Positions 7,103-14,488 of a DNA stretch of 19,299 nt are shown here, piece after piece. Made by a program: the position numbers and the translations under genes. This DNA is from Alphaproteobacteria bacterium. Its GTDB lineage: Bacteria; Pseudomonadota; Alphaproteobacteria; SHVP01. Under the pieces are notes generated by a model that saw only the letters and a list, made by a program, of their open reading frames with translations, made no database searches and was not told the origin of the DNA. The stretch spans positions 1 to 19,299 of the forward strand of contig JAPKDI010000006.1 in assembly GCA_026421105.1 (NCBI GenBank), read 5' to 3'. Every line of letters starts with the position of its first letter. The stretch's first letter is position 1.

Positions 7103-8032
7103 ATGTTAGCGACGATCCCAGTTCCGGTTGGAGTATCCCGTTGGTGGGCCTGATGGCAGCTTGGGTGAGCCTTGACCGTTTGCTGATTCCGGGTGTGCGT
7201 TGGTACCTGCGCCGCAGGGTAAACCGCGTATTCAACGATCCAAATCAAAGTTTGCAGCTTCGTATTGAGTCGTTCCGACTGACCCGCCGAGCTGTGTTGA
7301 TCGACCGCCCGACCTACGACCCAGAAAACATTCAGGCCTCTAAAGCTAAGGCCGAAGCTAACGGCAAGCCCCGCGAGGCCATGGTGCAGGAAGTGGAGCG
7401 CTATGCCCGTGAGATCGTCCCGTCATTCAACTTTCCGTGAGGAGTATTGGTTCGTTCGGCAAGTAGCATGCCCGCGATAAGGGGCTACCTCGGGCGAGCA
7501 CTACATTTGCGTTGTCGAAGACCGTGCGCTTTCTCGGGCATCAAATAGGATTATTCGCTCGGCGGCGTTGGCACCGGTTCGGCTATACCTGCGTCAACGT
7601 CGGCGCACCGACCCCCATGACAGAGTCCCTCGCCTCAGCGGGCCCTCTGTTTGGGCCTGGAGACGGTCCAGAGCGGTTCGAACAAATCGAAACGCTTGGC
7701 CGCCATTTGATGGATGCTGTGGGCGCAGTCATCCCGGTCACGCCGGGCACGCTGGTCTCAACCGTTCTCCTCGCAAAAGGCAATCAGCCGGTCAGCTAAC
7801 TTGAAATCAAAGCGTCGGTATTCACGCTATTGAAATCACTTGAAGCGGGCGCCGCCCAGGTCTATTTGCCACGAGCAGACCGCGACCATGCCGTCGGTGT
7901 GGGGCTCCAGATGCTTACGTTGCGCCATATGATCGTGAAAGAGGTCGGCCTTTGACAGCGTCAACCAAGCCGCCCGTCAGCTACTAAGCCAATGCGATCG
8001 CCCATCTTCCTGGGGCGCAGATCACCGAGTGA
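7103..8032 (+). pseudogene. Decayed PlsB-like glycerol-3-phosphate acyltransferase
   Basis: Fragments in all three plus frames follow the order of an alphaproteobacterial PlsB-type acyltransferase as I remember the family. The original start seems preserved: GGAGG at 7094-7098 then ATG at 7103 (MLATIPVPVGV). After a frame change comes RLLIPGVRWYLRRRVNRV, LTRRAVLIDRPTYDP and VERYAREIVPSFN (7141-7439). From about 7512 in another frame comes VRFLGHQIGLFARRRWHRFGY, then AVIPVTPGTLVSTVLL, an in-frame TAA at 7797-7799, then ELEIK-type sequence and QVYLPRADRDHAVGVGLQML up to a TGA near 7952. A third frame carries Y-stop-ANAIAHL to TGA 8032. The central ~200 residues with the HX4D acyltransferase motif are absent. 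About 310 codons remain of roughly 450-500, so no functional enzyme is made. It is convergent with speD, nine bases away. Confidence 0.8.
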
Positions 8033-8041
8033 GTGGTTCCG

Positions 8042-8491
8042 TCAGACCGACGCGCGCCGATCGATCGTCTTCGTTGTGACATCGTCCGCCCCGAGGGCGC
8101 GCGCCACATGGACCGCGACATGGTCCGGCCTCGAATCGCCACAGGAGAATATATCCAGCGCGATATAGCCGTACTCCGGATAGCTATGAAACGCGGCATG
8201 GCTCTCGGACAAGATGTAAAACCCGGTCACACCGGACGCCTCTCCCGGAAATTTATAGCTCTGCTCCCCCAGAATCGTAAAGGATTGAGCCTCTAGGGCC
8301 TCTTTTAACGTGCCCATAAGCAGGGATTCATCCATCAGGAGTTGGGAATCGATGCCACTGAGATCTCCGACCACGTGAGTCCCGATATCGATACGGCGCG
8401 AAATCGACGGTTCCGCGAGTTTGAGAGCTTCCAATGGCTTCTCCCTGATGGACCCGGTTTGCCCGAGCTCCCCAACGCCAAGGCGATACAA
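8042..8491 (-). CDS. speD: S-adenosylmethionine decarboxylase proenzyme (small bacterial type)
   Basis: It makes decarboxylated SAM, the aminopropyl donor for spermidine. The self-cleavage site is plain: FYILSESH, with Ser97 expected to become the pyruvoyl group. His102 and Cys117 stand 5 and 20 residues later, the same spacing as Ser63/His68/Cys83 of the Thermotoga maritima enzyme (recalled). YPEYGYIALDIFSCG is the usual family block. From ATG 8491 the protein has 149 residues, with about 32 extra at the N-terminus and no Shine-Dalgarno. An in-frame TTG at 8434 has AGGGAG six bases upstream and would give 130 residues, so it may be the true start. No spermidine synthase gene is in the window. 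The upstream neighbour on the same strand is the GH3-like gene, 143 bases away. Confidence 0.9.
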   Translation of the reverse strand: MYRLGVGELGQTGSIREKPLEALKLAEPSISRRIDIGTHVVGDLSGIDSQLLMDESLLMGTLKEALEAQSFTILGEQSYKFPGEASGVTGFYILSESHAAFHSYPEYGYIALDIFSCGDSRPDHVAVHVARALGADDVTTKTIDRRASV

Positions 8492-8634
8492 TTCAGAATA
8501 GCGAAAGACGCCCCCATTCTATGATGGGTGAGCGCCTCCGAGGGATGCGAGATAGAGGCTTCTGCCTAGAGGCGCAACAAGATTCTTGACCTACCGGACG
8601 ACGTAGGTGCGCCAACAACAGAGGGAAACCGCAG
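8492..8634 (-). promoter_or_regulatory. Gap between GH3-like gene and speD with inverted and direct repeats
   Basis: Reading on the minus strand, two inverted repeats follow the GH3-like stop. The first is ACCTAC/GTAGGT with an 8-base loop (8589-8608). Immediately after it is the perfect short palindrome CAAGAATCTTG (8578-8588). Neither is followed by a T-run, so termination is doubtful. Next, GCCTCTA occurs twice with a 14-base period (8567-8573 and 8553-8559), a layout like an operator or paired activator site for speD. No standard promoter was identified. Confidence 0.35.
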
Positions 8635-10158
8635 CTAGCCTCGAAAGGCCTCAGCATAGCGCCGCAAGTCGGCAAGAAGGTCTGCATCAGTGATGATTCG
8701 TGGCACCTTATTCTGACCGCCAAGTTTGCCGCGACGCTTCATCCAAGCTGCGAACGTGCCGGGCCGCGCTACGAAGAGGTGAGGCAGCCCCACACCGAAA
8801 TCGCCAGATCGGTGCGCTCGATAGTCGTCATTGTCGTCCTGCAATGCACTATCGACGAGGACCATAAATTGCTCTGGCTCGGGCACGGAACTGTCGGCTT
8901 GAAACTCGAGCACAAACACATGGTGCCCCTGGGCCCCCTCCTCCTTGGGTACCACTGCCCCGGCCGCGTAGTCAGACACCGCACACCCCATTGCCGCGCA
9001 TGCATGCGAGATGGCCCGGTCCAGTTCCGACACAATGAGGTGCTCGCCGAAGGCGGACAACATCTGCGTAGTACGTCCGGTAACAACAATCCGCGCGTTC
9101 GCCCGGTCGACGAAACGCACCGTATCGCCGATGAGATAGGACCAAAGACCGGCACATGTGGACACCGCAATCGCGTAGTCAACGTTCTCTTCTACGGTCT
9201 CGATCCAGTGCCGCGTCGGCATCGCCGATCCCAGTTCAGCCACAGGCACGAACTCAAAGAAAATGCCGTGATCGAGAGAAAGGCGGAGCCCGTCATAGGG
9301 TCCAGCGTCGGCCACTGCCACGAACCCCTCGCTCGCCGCATAGGCCTCGCGAACATCCGTCGTCGCGCGGGTAAGAAGTCGATCGAAGTGGGCGCGATAG
9401 GGCGCGAAACTCACGCCGCCGTGCACCAACAAATCAAGTTTGGGATAGACATCCGTCAACGAGGTGCCCTGCGCACTCGCCAACACCTGGTCCAGAAATA
9501 GAAGAAGCCAGCTCGTCGTGCCGGCAATTGCCCGAATGGGTTCACTGCGCGACTGGCGGACGAGCAGTGCCACCTTTTCTTCCCAGTCTTCGATAAGGGC
9601 AAGGTCCGGCGGTGGGAAATAGCGCGATCGCGCATACCAGGGCACCTCGGCCGCCATGATCCCGCTGAGGTCGCCACTGCGTACGCCCGGCGCTTCTTCT
9701 GCAAGACGGGTACTGCCACCCAGCATGAAGCTTTTGCCGGACAAAATACGGCTACCTGGGGCGGCGCGTAAGTGAAACGCGTAGAGGTCGATCGCCGCTC
9801 TCGCATTACTTCGGACCATTGCCCGGCTCACAGGAATGAACTTGCTGCGCCCGGTCGTTGTCCCGGAGGTGAGCGCAAAATAAGGAATACGACCGGGCCA
9901 AGAGACATCTACGAGGTTGGGGAAGACGGCCGACCAATAGTCCGACCAAAACTCTTCAAATGACCGTAATGGGACGTGCCTCTGAAACGTCGCTACATCG
10001 GCTATCCCAGAAAACGCATGATCGCGACCGAACGTTGTGTCTTTAGCGCGATGGAGAAGACGGGCGAGCGTGGCGCGCTGGCTCGCCGCTGCATCCAGCA
10101 GGAGCGCATTGAGACGGTACCGGGCAAAAGCGCGGAGTAAGGGTGTGGCATCGAACAT
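8635..10158 (-). CDS. GH3-family acyl-adenylating (acyl-acid amido synthetase-like) enzyme
   Basis: A 507-residue member of the GH3 family, whose plant enzymes activate carboxylic acids such as indole-3-acetate or jasmonate with ATP and join the acyl group to an amino acid. All three ATP/AMP motifs are visible: FALTSGTTTGRSKFIPVS (motif 1, residues ~94-111), YAASEGF (motif 2) and YLIGDTVRFV (motif 3), followed by the hinge/C-terminal TGRTTQMLSAFGEHL. The C-terminal GGQNKVPRI is strongly family-typical. It therefore looks complete and active; the acid and amine are unknown, since bacterial GH3 proteins are poorly characterised. It starts only six bases after the stop of the alpha/beta-hydrolase-fold gene, so the two form an operon; speD follows 143 bases downstream on the same strand. 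Confidence 0.88.
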   Translation of the reverse strand: MFDATPLLRAFARYRLNALLLDAAASQRATLARLLHRAKDTTFGRDHAFSGIADVATFQRHVPLRSFEEFWSDYWSAVFPNLVDVSWPGRIPYFALTSGTTTGRSKFIPVSRAMVRSNARAAIDLYAFHLRAAPGSRILSGKSFMLGGSTRLAEEAPGVRSGDLSGIMAAEVPWYARSRYFPPPDLALIEDWEEKVALLVRQSRSEPIRAIAGTTSWLLLFLDQVLASAQGTSLTDVYPKLDLLVHGGVSFAPYRAHFDRLLTRATTDVREAYAASEGFVAVADAGPYDGLRLSLDHGIFFEFVPVAELGSAMPTRHWIETVEENVDYAIAVSTCAGLWSYLIGDTVRFVDRANARIVVTGRTTQMLSAFGEHLIVSELDRAISHACAAMGCAVSDYAAGAVVPKEEGAQGHHVFVLEFQADSSVPEPEQFMVLVDSALQDDNDDYRAHRSGDFGVGLPHLFVARPGTFAAWMKRRGKLGGQNKVPRIITDADLLADLRRYAEAFRG

Positions 10159-10164
10159 TGGTGA

Positions 10165-10962
10165 TCAGCCGCCCGGATCAACAAACTTGATCACCTCCTC
10201 AGAAAATCTCTTTGGATCGGTCCAACAAACCTGAGGCTGGGCCTGCGGCAGGAATATTTCTCGTGCGCCGGCTACCAGGTTTGCAGCGTTCCTGTTCTCG
10301 AGCGCCAATTTGTCGTGCTCAGCATTGATGAACAGAGTGGGCACATCGAGCCCGCGCAACGTTGTGGCAAGGTCATAGCCGGCGACCGCCAGGAGTCCCC
10401 AATGATATCGGTCATAGACCCGCAGGGTTTCCGAGACGGCCATCTGGACTTGGTCGAGATCGCTGCCGGCACCATAGTTCTCCACCCGGCTCTCCCAGAC
10501 CTGGTGTAAATGTCCTCCTCCGGCGTCTAAGGAAGGCTCACCAAGGCGTTCGGCAAACATCTTCAATCGCGATTCGCTTAAGAGCGGCGTTCCAGACAAA
10601 ACTAAGTGGGTCGCACGCCCACCGAGTTGTAGCGTCACCTCAGCGGCGATTGCTGCCCCGGTCGCAAAGCCGCAAACTGCGATGCGCTCCAACCCGATCG
10701 CGTCCATCGCCGCCAAAAGCTGCGTCGCGTATCCCGCCACCGACGGCGAACCGGTCGGTGGCGTCGACCCGCCGTAGCCCGGGGTATCGAACGCATATGC
10801 CTGTAATCGGGTGCCGAGTTCAGGCAAAGCCCGCTCGTACATCCGTGATGAAAGCGGGGTTTGGTGAAAGCATGCCAATGCTGGACCGCTATCTCCGGCG
10901 TAGCGGTAGTGAACTTGGTAGCCCCCTAAGTTGGCGTAGGCGCAACGGCTGTCGGTGTCCAT
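10165..10962 (-). CDS. Alpha/beta-hydrolase-fold protein with degenerate catalytic triad
   Basis: A 265-residue protein with a full alpha/beta-hydrolase fold: oxyanion-type CFHQTPLSS (His33), AFDTPGYGGS, nucleophile-elbow region VCGFATGAAIAAE (98-102), a cap of helices and VPTLFINAEHDKLA with an acidic Asp217. The nucleophile position is Ala100 (GFATG instead of GxSxG), and the C-terminal part LPQAQPQVCWTDPKRF contains no histidine where the catalytic His normally sits. Two of the three triad residues are thus missing although the frame is open and the fold intact. It may be a binding protein, a partner of the GH3-like enzyme or a hydrolase-fold enzyme using other chemistry. It is the first gene of the operon with GH3; ATG 10962 has only a weak GGGTAA ahead of it. 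Confidence 0.8.
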   Translation of the reverse strand: MDTDSRCAYANLGGYQVHYRYAGDSGPALACFHQTPLSSRMYERALPELGTRLQAYAFDTPGYGGSTPPTGSPSVAGYATQLLAAMDAIGLERIAVCGFATGAAIAAEVTLQLGGRATHLVLSGTPLLSESRLKMFAERLGEPSLDAGGGHLHQVWESRVENYGAGSDLDQVQMAVSETLRVYDRYHWGLLAVAGYDLATTLRGLDVPTLFINAEHDKLALENRNAANLVAGAREIFLPQAQPQVCWTDPKRFSEEVIKFVDPGG

Positions 10963-11444
10963 TTACCCAGCGTGTCATTGGGGTACCAGCGGATGCAAGG
11001 ACTAGATGGTCTGGAACTGATCCATGCGCTCACCGAGCGCCGCGATGACGCCGTCATACTTCATACCGTCGACGCGCACTTTATATACTTTTGTGTACGC
11101 AACCGTCGCGCCGTTGAGATCAGATTGGCATAGATCCCTTCTAACGAGCTTGCCTCCTTTGCCGGCGCCCCAATACTGAACGAACCGGCTCCATCTGAAC
11201 GCTGGTCAGCACTGCACCACGCACCGTCGCGCCAGAAAGAAAGGCGTGCGAGAGATCCATAGCGCTTAAGTCAGCGGCGGCCAGCGCTGCCCGACGGGCT
11301 TTTCGCATAACATTGGCTATGAATCGAAAATTTGCATCAATTGTGGGTAAGCTTGGAATCAGTTGCCCAGGCCTCGGAGCCAGCCGAACCCTTCATTTGC
11401 GCGCTAGGATGTAGTCGCATTTCCTTTTTTCGTGCGGGGTCACT
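10963..11444. other. Gene-poor stretch of 482 bases
   Basis: No intact gene is seen. Its left part (11002-11308) contains two overlapping minus-strand reading-frame fragments listed separately as a remnant. The right part (11309-11444) is A/T-richer, runs into the amidohydrolase start and contains GCGCTAGGATG (CTAG 11404-11407), a possible -10-like element 38 bases before the ATG. The TAG ending the remnant (11002-11004) is within 45 bases of the start of the hydrolase-fold gene, so that gene's promoter must overlap the remnant. Confidence 0.5.
11002..11308 (-). pseudogene. Frameshifted remnant of an unidentified protein
   Basis: Two overlapping minus-strand fragments look like one broken gene. 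The first begins at ATG 11308 and runs to TAG at 11141-11143. It contains pentads ADLSA-MDLSH-AFLSG-ATVRG-AVLTS, which have the spacing of a pentapeptide repeat, though five units are too few to be sure. The second, in another frame (11205 to TAG 11002), has no start codon and reads GGKLVRRDLCQSDLNGATVA, then YTKVYKVRVDGMKYDGV and a final ALGERMDQFQTI. The protein-like composition of both and the missing start of the second suggest a frameshift at about 11143-11205. I do not recognise the family. It could also be chance non-coding sequence. Confidence 0.35.
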
Positions 11445-12893
11445 ATGAGCAGCCAGAGCGCAACCCAGATCCGCGACTCCCTCGACCATCCAATCATTGA
11501 TGGCGACGGCCACATCGTTGAGATCCTGCCCCTTTTTCTCGACTACCTACGGCAAGTTGGTGGCCAGGCCTTGTCCGACCGGTATCGCGCGATTCACGAA
11601 GCAAACAGCCCCTATCACGACGACGCGGAAGGCTGGTACGCGCTCAGCCCCGAAACGCGGCAAAAGAGACGGTTGATGCGACCACCCTCATGGCTGGTCA
11701 ATACGGCCAACGCCCGTGAGCGCGCGACGACAATGCTGCCGAACCTCATTCGGTCGCGGATGGACGAGTTCGGCATCGACTTTGCCATCATGTACACCTC
11801 GGTCGGCATCCCGATTTCATCAAGTGACGACGACGATCTCAGGCTCGGCGGGTGTAGGGCGCTCAACCTGATGTATGCCGATCTTTTCGATGCCCACAAG
11901 GACCGGATGACACCGTCTGCGGTCATTCCAATACATACGCCCGACGAGGCGATCGCAGAAATGACCTACGCAGTGCAAGAGCTCGGCCTCAAAACGGTCA
12001 CCATTCCCGGGTGCGTTCGTCGACCGATGGAAGCGGCCGGTGGCAATAAGCACGCGGTCTGGATTGACCCGCTAGCCGTCGATAGCCTGTACGACTACGA
12101 CCCAGTTTGGGCCAAGTGCCTGGAACTTGGAGTCGCACCGGCGACGCATCACAACGGCATGGGCGCCGGTTGGGGTGCGCGCGGCACGACTACCAATTTT
12201 ATGTACAACCACATCGGACATTTCGCGGCTGGCGCCGAGGCCGCCTGCAAAGCGCTCTTCATGGGCGGTGTAACAAAAAGATTTCCTGACCTGCGCATAG
12301 CATTCCTCGAAGGCGGCGCCGGTTGGGCCCTCAGCCTGCTGAACGACGTTGTCGAACATTGGGAAAAACGGAACGTCAACGCACTGCGTCAAGTGACCGA
12401 CCCTGCTCTCCTGGACCGTAACGAGCTCGCGGGCTATTTCCATCGGTACGGCGGCGACCTCGTTAACGCCGTGGGTGATGACAGCCTACGTGACAGTATT
12501 TTCGCGAGCCCTCTCGGCGGCGAGACCGCCGAGGATGTCGATGACTGGGGAGCAATTGGTCTCACGAACAAAAACGATATTGGAGAGCGCTTCCTGCCCA
12601 ATTTCTTTATCGGCTGTGAGGCCGACGACCGCATGAACGGTGCTGCGTTCGACCCCCGCCTTAATCCGTTTGGTGGCAAGCTAAACGCTTTTCTCGGTTC
12701 GGACATTGGGCATTGGGATGTGCCAGACCCAACGAAGGTCATTCCCGAAGCGTGGGAGTTGGTCGACAAGGGGCTGCTGACCCCGGAGGATTTTCGCGCG
12801 TTCACATTCGAGAATGTCACGCGCCTTCACACCCAGATGAATCCGAACTTCTTTAAAGGAACGTCTGTCGAGGATGCGGTAGCCGCCGTTTAG
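11445..12893 (+). CDS. Amidohydrolase-2 family metal-dependent hydrolase/decarboxylase
   Basis: A 482-residue TIM-barrel protein of the amidohydrolase-2 (PF04909-type) family, whose members hydrolyse or decarboxylate cyclic and aromatic compounds. The N-terminal metal motif is HPIIDGDGHIVE (Asp21, His23). The mid-barrel block ATHHNGMGAG supplies His225/His226, NHIGHF gives His246/His249, and FLEGGAGW (Glu279) and LGSDIGHWDVPD (Asp410) complete the barrel ends as in this family. It is longer than the usual ~300-400 residues because of insertions (for example residues ~40-90 and 330-390) typical of a large environmental subgroup. The ATG has GGGG about seven bases upstream. It is followed after 58 bases by a GST gene on the same strand, probably co-transcribed. 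The substrate is not inferable; a ring-cleavage or decarboxylation step is possible. Confidence 0.85.
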   Translation: MSSQSATQIRDSLDHPIIDGDGHIVEILPLFLDYLRQVGGQALSDRYRAIHEANSPYHDDAEGWYALSPETRQKRRLMRPPSWLVNTANARERATTMLPNLIRSRMDEFGIDFAIMYTSVGIPISSSDDDDLRLGGCRALNLMYADLFDAHKDRMTPSAVIPIHTPDEAIAEMTYAVQELGLKTVTIPGCVRRPMEAAGGNKHAVWIDPLAVDSLYDYDPVWAKCLELGVAPATHHNGMGAGWGARGTTTNFMYNHIGHFAAGAEAACKALFMGGVTKRFPDLRIAFLEGGAGWALSLLNDVVEHWEKRNVNALRQVTDPALLDRNELAGYFHRYGGDLVNAVGDDSLRDSIFASPLGGETAEDVDDWGAIGLTNKNDIGERFLPNFFIGCEADDRMNGAAFDPRLNPFGGKLNAFLGSDIGHWDVPDPTKVIPEAWELVDKGLLTPEDFRAFTFENVTRLHTQMNPNFFKGTSVEDAVAAV

Positions 12894-12902
12894 ATCACCC
12901 GG

Positions 12903-12915
12903 GCACGCGGCGTGC
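12903..12915. repeat. Short GC-rich inverted repeat
   Basis: GCACGC-G-GCGTGC is a perfect 13-base palindrome ten bases after the amidohydrolase stop. With no T-run behind it, it is unlikely to be a strong terminator; it may be an mRNA 3' stabiliser or an operator for the GST gene. Confidence 0.35.
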
Positions 12916-12951
12916 TAGTCTTCGCGCATTCAAATGGTCGGGACCTCAGAG

Positions 12952-13599
12952 ATGAAACTTTATTACACGCCGCTAAAGGGACTCATCCACAAGGTTCAAG
13001 TCGTCGCGATCGAAAAGGGCCTCTACGATTCGATCGAAGCCCGGCCGTGCATTCCATATGAACAATGGGATGAACTCACCGCTGCCAACCCGCTCTCCAA
13101 GGTCCCAACGTTGGTGTTAGACAATGGAACGCCGATCTACGGCGGTCACGTCATTTACGAATATTTCGATTCGCTCAAACCCGAACCGCAGCTCTTCCCT
13201 CGTGACGGCGCCGCGCGCTGGACCGAACTCACACGGCTCACGCTCGGCGACCACCTGTTCGATCTATCGAGCCAGCGTCAGTTTGAGATCAATCGTCCCG
13301 ATGATCATATCCGCCCGGAGTATCGCGATCGGATCGAAGCCGCCATCAAACGCGGTCTTGATCGGGTCAACGCCGATTGTGCCGACTATGCCGGCCTAAC
13401 TGTCGGACAAATATCGATAGCCTGTGCCTTGAAATACCACGATTGGCAGCATGAAAGAGGTATCTTACCTTGGGATTGGCGCGACGAACGCCCCGCCATG
13501 CTGGCTTGGTACGACCGGTTCACTGATCGGCCGTCGTTCGTACCGCGCGACGATGAAATCGTCGACCGCCCGATCCTGCCGATCAAAGACCGGAGCTAA
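12952..13599 (+). CDS. Glutathione S-transferase-like protein
   Basis: A 215-residue GST-fold protein. The thioredoxin-like N-terminal domain begins MKLYYTPLKGLIHKVQVVAIEKG, with the cis-proline motif SKVPTLVLDNG and the glutathione-contact segment GGHVIYEYFDSL. The helical C-terminal domain ends WYDRFTDRPSF. GSTs conjugate glutathione or use it for isomerisation, reduction or dehalogenation. I chose ATG 12952 over the in-frame ATG 12934 because the first strand MKLYYTP begins canonical GSTs. It lies downstream of the amidohydrolase, consistent with a xenobiotic or aromatic degradation unit. Its TAA abuts the stop of the convergent aldo/keto reductase (TAATTA at 13597-13602), leaving no spacer between the two genes. 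Confidence 0.85.
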   Translation: MKLYYTPLKGLIHKVQVVAIEKGLYDSIEARPCIPYEQWDELTAANPLSKVPTLVLDNGTPIYGGHVIYEYFDSLKPEPQLFPRDGAARWTELTRLTLGDHLFDLSSQRQFEINRPDDHIRPEYRDRIEAAIKRGLDRVNADCADYAGLTVGQISIACALKYHDWQHERGILPWDWRDERPAMLAWYDRFTDRPSFVPRDDEIVDRPILPIKDRS

Positions 13600-14430
13600 T
13601 TAAGCCACGTCCCAGACTGGTGCCAAACCCGGCGGACTGAGAAGGCGGCCATCCGGATGGGCCAATGCGTCGACTCGCTTCATCTCGTCCGCCGACAGCT
13701 CGAAATCGAGAATACCGATGTTCTCGTCGGCATGCCTTTCACTCCCCGTACGCGGGATAGCTATCACGCCGTCCTGCTGATAGAGCCAGCGCAATGCTAC
13801 CTGACCCGGTGTTTTGCCGTGCGGATCACCAATCGCCCGAAGCGTTTCATCGTCGAAGACCTTGCCGCGGGCATTTGGCATATACGCGGTCAGCGACATG
13901 TCGCGTTCACGGACCACGTTGAGTACCGGCCCTTGATTGACGTAGGGGTGGTACTCGACCTGGTTGTTGACGAGCGGCACCTCGGTTGCAGCCCAAGCGT
14001 CGCTAATCAGCGTTACCGTGAAGTTGCTCACCCCAATATTTCGCGCCAAGCCGGCACGATGCACCGCGTTGAGAGCCCGAACCGTCTCATCCAACGGACG
14101 GTCGAATTTTGGCCAATGGAGGAGGAGCAGGTCCACGGCGTCGACCCTGAGCTTCGTCAAGCTTTCTTCAACTGATTTCTGGAGCGGCCCGTCGCCAAAA
14201 TTGTCGGGCCACACTTTTGTCGTCAAAAAGACGTCTTCTCGCTGAACACTTGCGTTGCCGATGGCCTCACCGACCTCGGACTCATTGCCGTACATTTGCG
14301 CCGTGTCGATGTGGCGATACCCCGCATTCAAAGCATGGGCGACCATGCGCCGCGCGTCGTCGTTCTTTAGCGGAAATGTACCGAAGCCAAGTTTCGGAAT
14401 GACTGCCCCATGCGCATTCACCACGTCCAT
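13600..14430 (-). CDS. Aldo/keto reductase (2,5-diketo-gluconate reductase-like)
   Basis: A 276-residue AKR with IPKLGFGTFPL at the N-terminus, GYRHIDTAQMYGNESEVG supplying the catalytic Asp and Tyr, VFLTTKVW with the Lys, and DLLLLHWP with the His, so the full AKR tetrad is present. GVSNFTV, VNNQVEYHPYV and the NADPH-binding IPRTGSERHADENI near the end are also typical. It reduces aldehydes or ketones with NADPH in the cytoplasm. ATG 14430 is preferred because GGAG stands seven bases upstream; the open frame extends to 14502, but the extra residues are not family-like and overlap the neighbouring gene. It is on the same strand as the methyltransferase gene upstream (58 bases) and may be read with it, unless the candidate terminator between them works. 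Confidence 0.88.
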   Translation of the reverse strand: MDVVNAHGAVIPKLGFGTFPLKNDDARRMVAHALNAGYRHIDTAQMYGNESEVGEAIGNASVQREDVFLTTKVWPDNFGDGPLQKSVEESLTKLRVDAVDLLLLHWPKFDRPLDETVRALNAVHRAGLARNIGVSNFTVTLISDAWAATEVPLVNNQVEYHPYVNQGPVLNVVRERDMSLTAYMPNARGKVFDDETLRAIGDPHGKTPGQVALRWLYQQDGVIAIPRTGSERHADENIGILDFELSADEMKRVDALAHPDGRLLSPPGLAPVWDVA

Positions 14431-14441
14431 TCGCATTCTCC

Positions 14442-14468
14442 AAAAAAAGGGCCCCCACCCGGTCGGGC
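14442..14468 (-). terminator. Possible intrinsic terminator after methyltransferase gene
   Basis: On the minus strand a G/C-rich segment with short self-complementary parts (CCCG/CGGG and GGG/CCC) is followed by seven T residues (A-run at 14442-14448). It lies 21-47 bases after the methyltransferase stop. The stem is poor (3-4 pairs), and the T-run directly precedes the GGAG of the aldo/keto reductase, so function is uncertain. Confidence 0.3.
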
Positions 14469-14488
14469 TTAAAAGAATATCGTTAGCG

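Noticed and set aside
7141..7440. A small intact 99-residue protein gene
   Set aside because: Its translation is the N-terminal segment of a PlsB-like acyltransferase whose later parts follow in other frames, so it is part of a pseudogene.
8779..9501. A 240-codon open frame on the plus strand opposite the GH3-like gene
   Set aside because: It lies wholly antisense to a gene with clear GH3 motifs, and its translation is rich in Arg/His/Cys without any family pattern.
10362..11048. A 228-codon plus-strand open frame opposite the hydrolase-fold gene
   Set aside because: Antisense shadow: Arg/Ser/Pro-rich, no recognisable domain, and it runs across the intergenic region.
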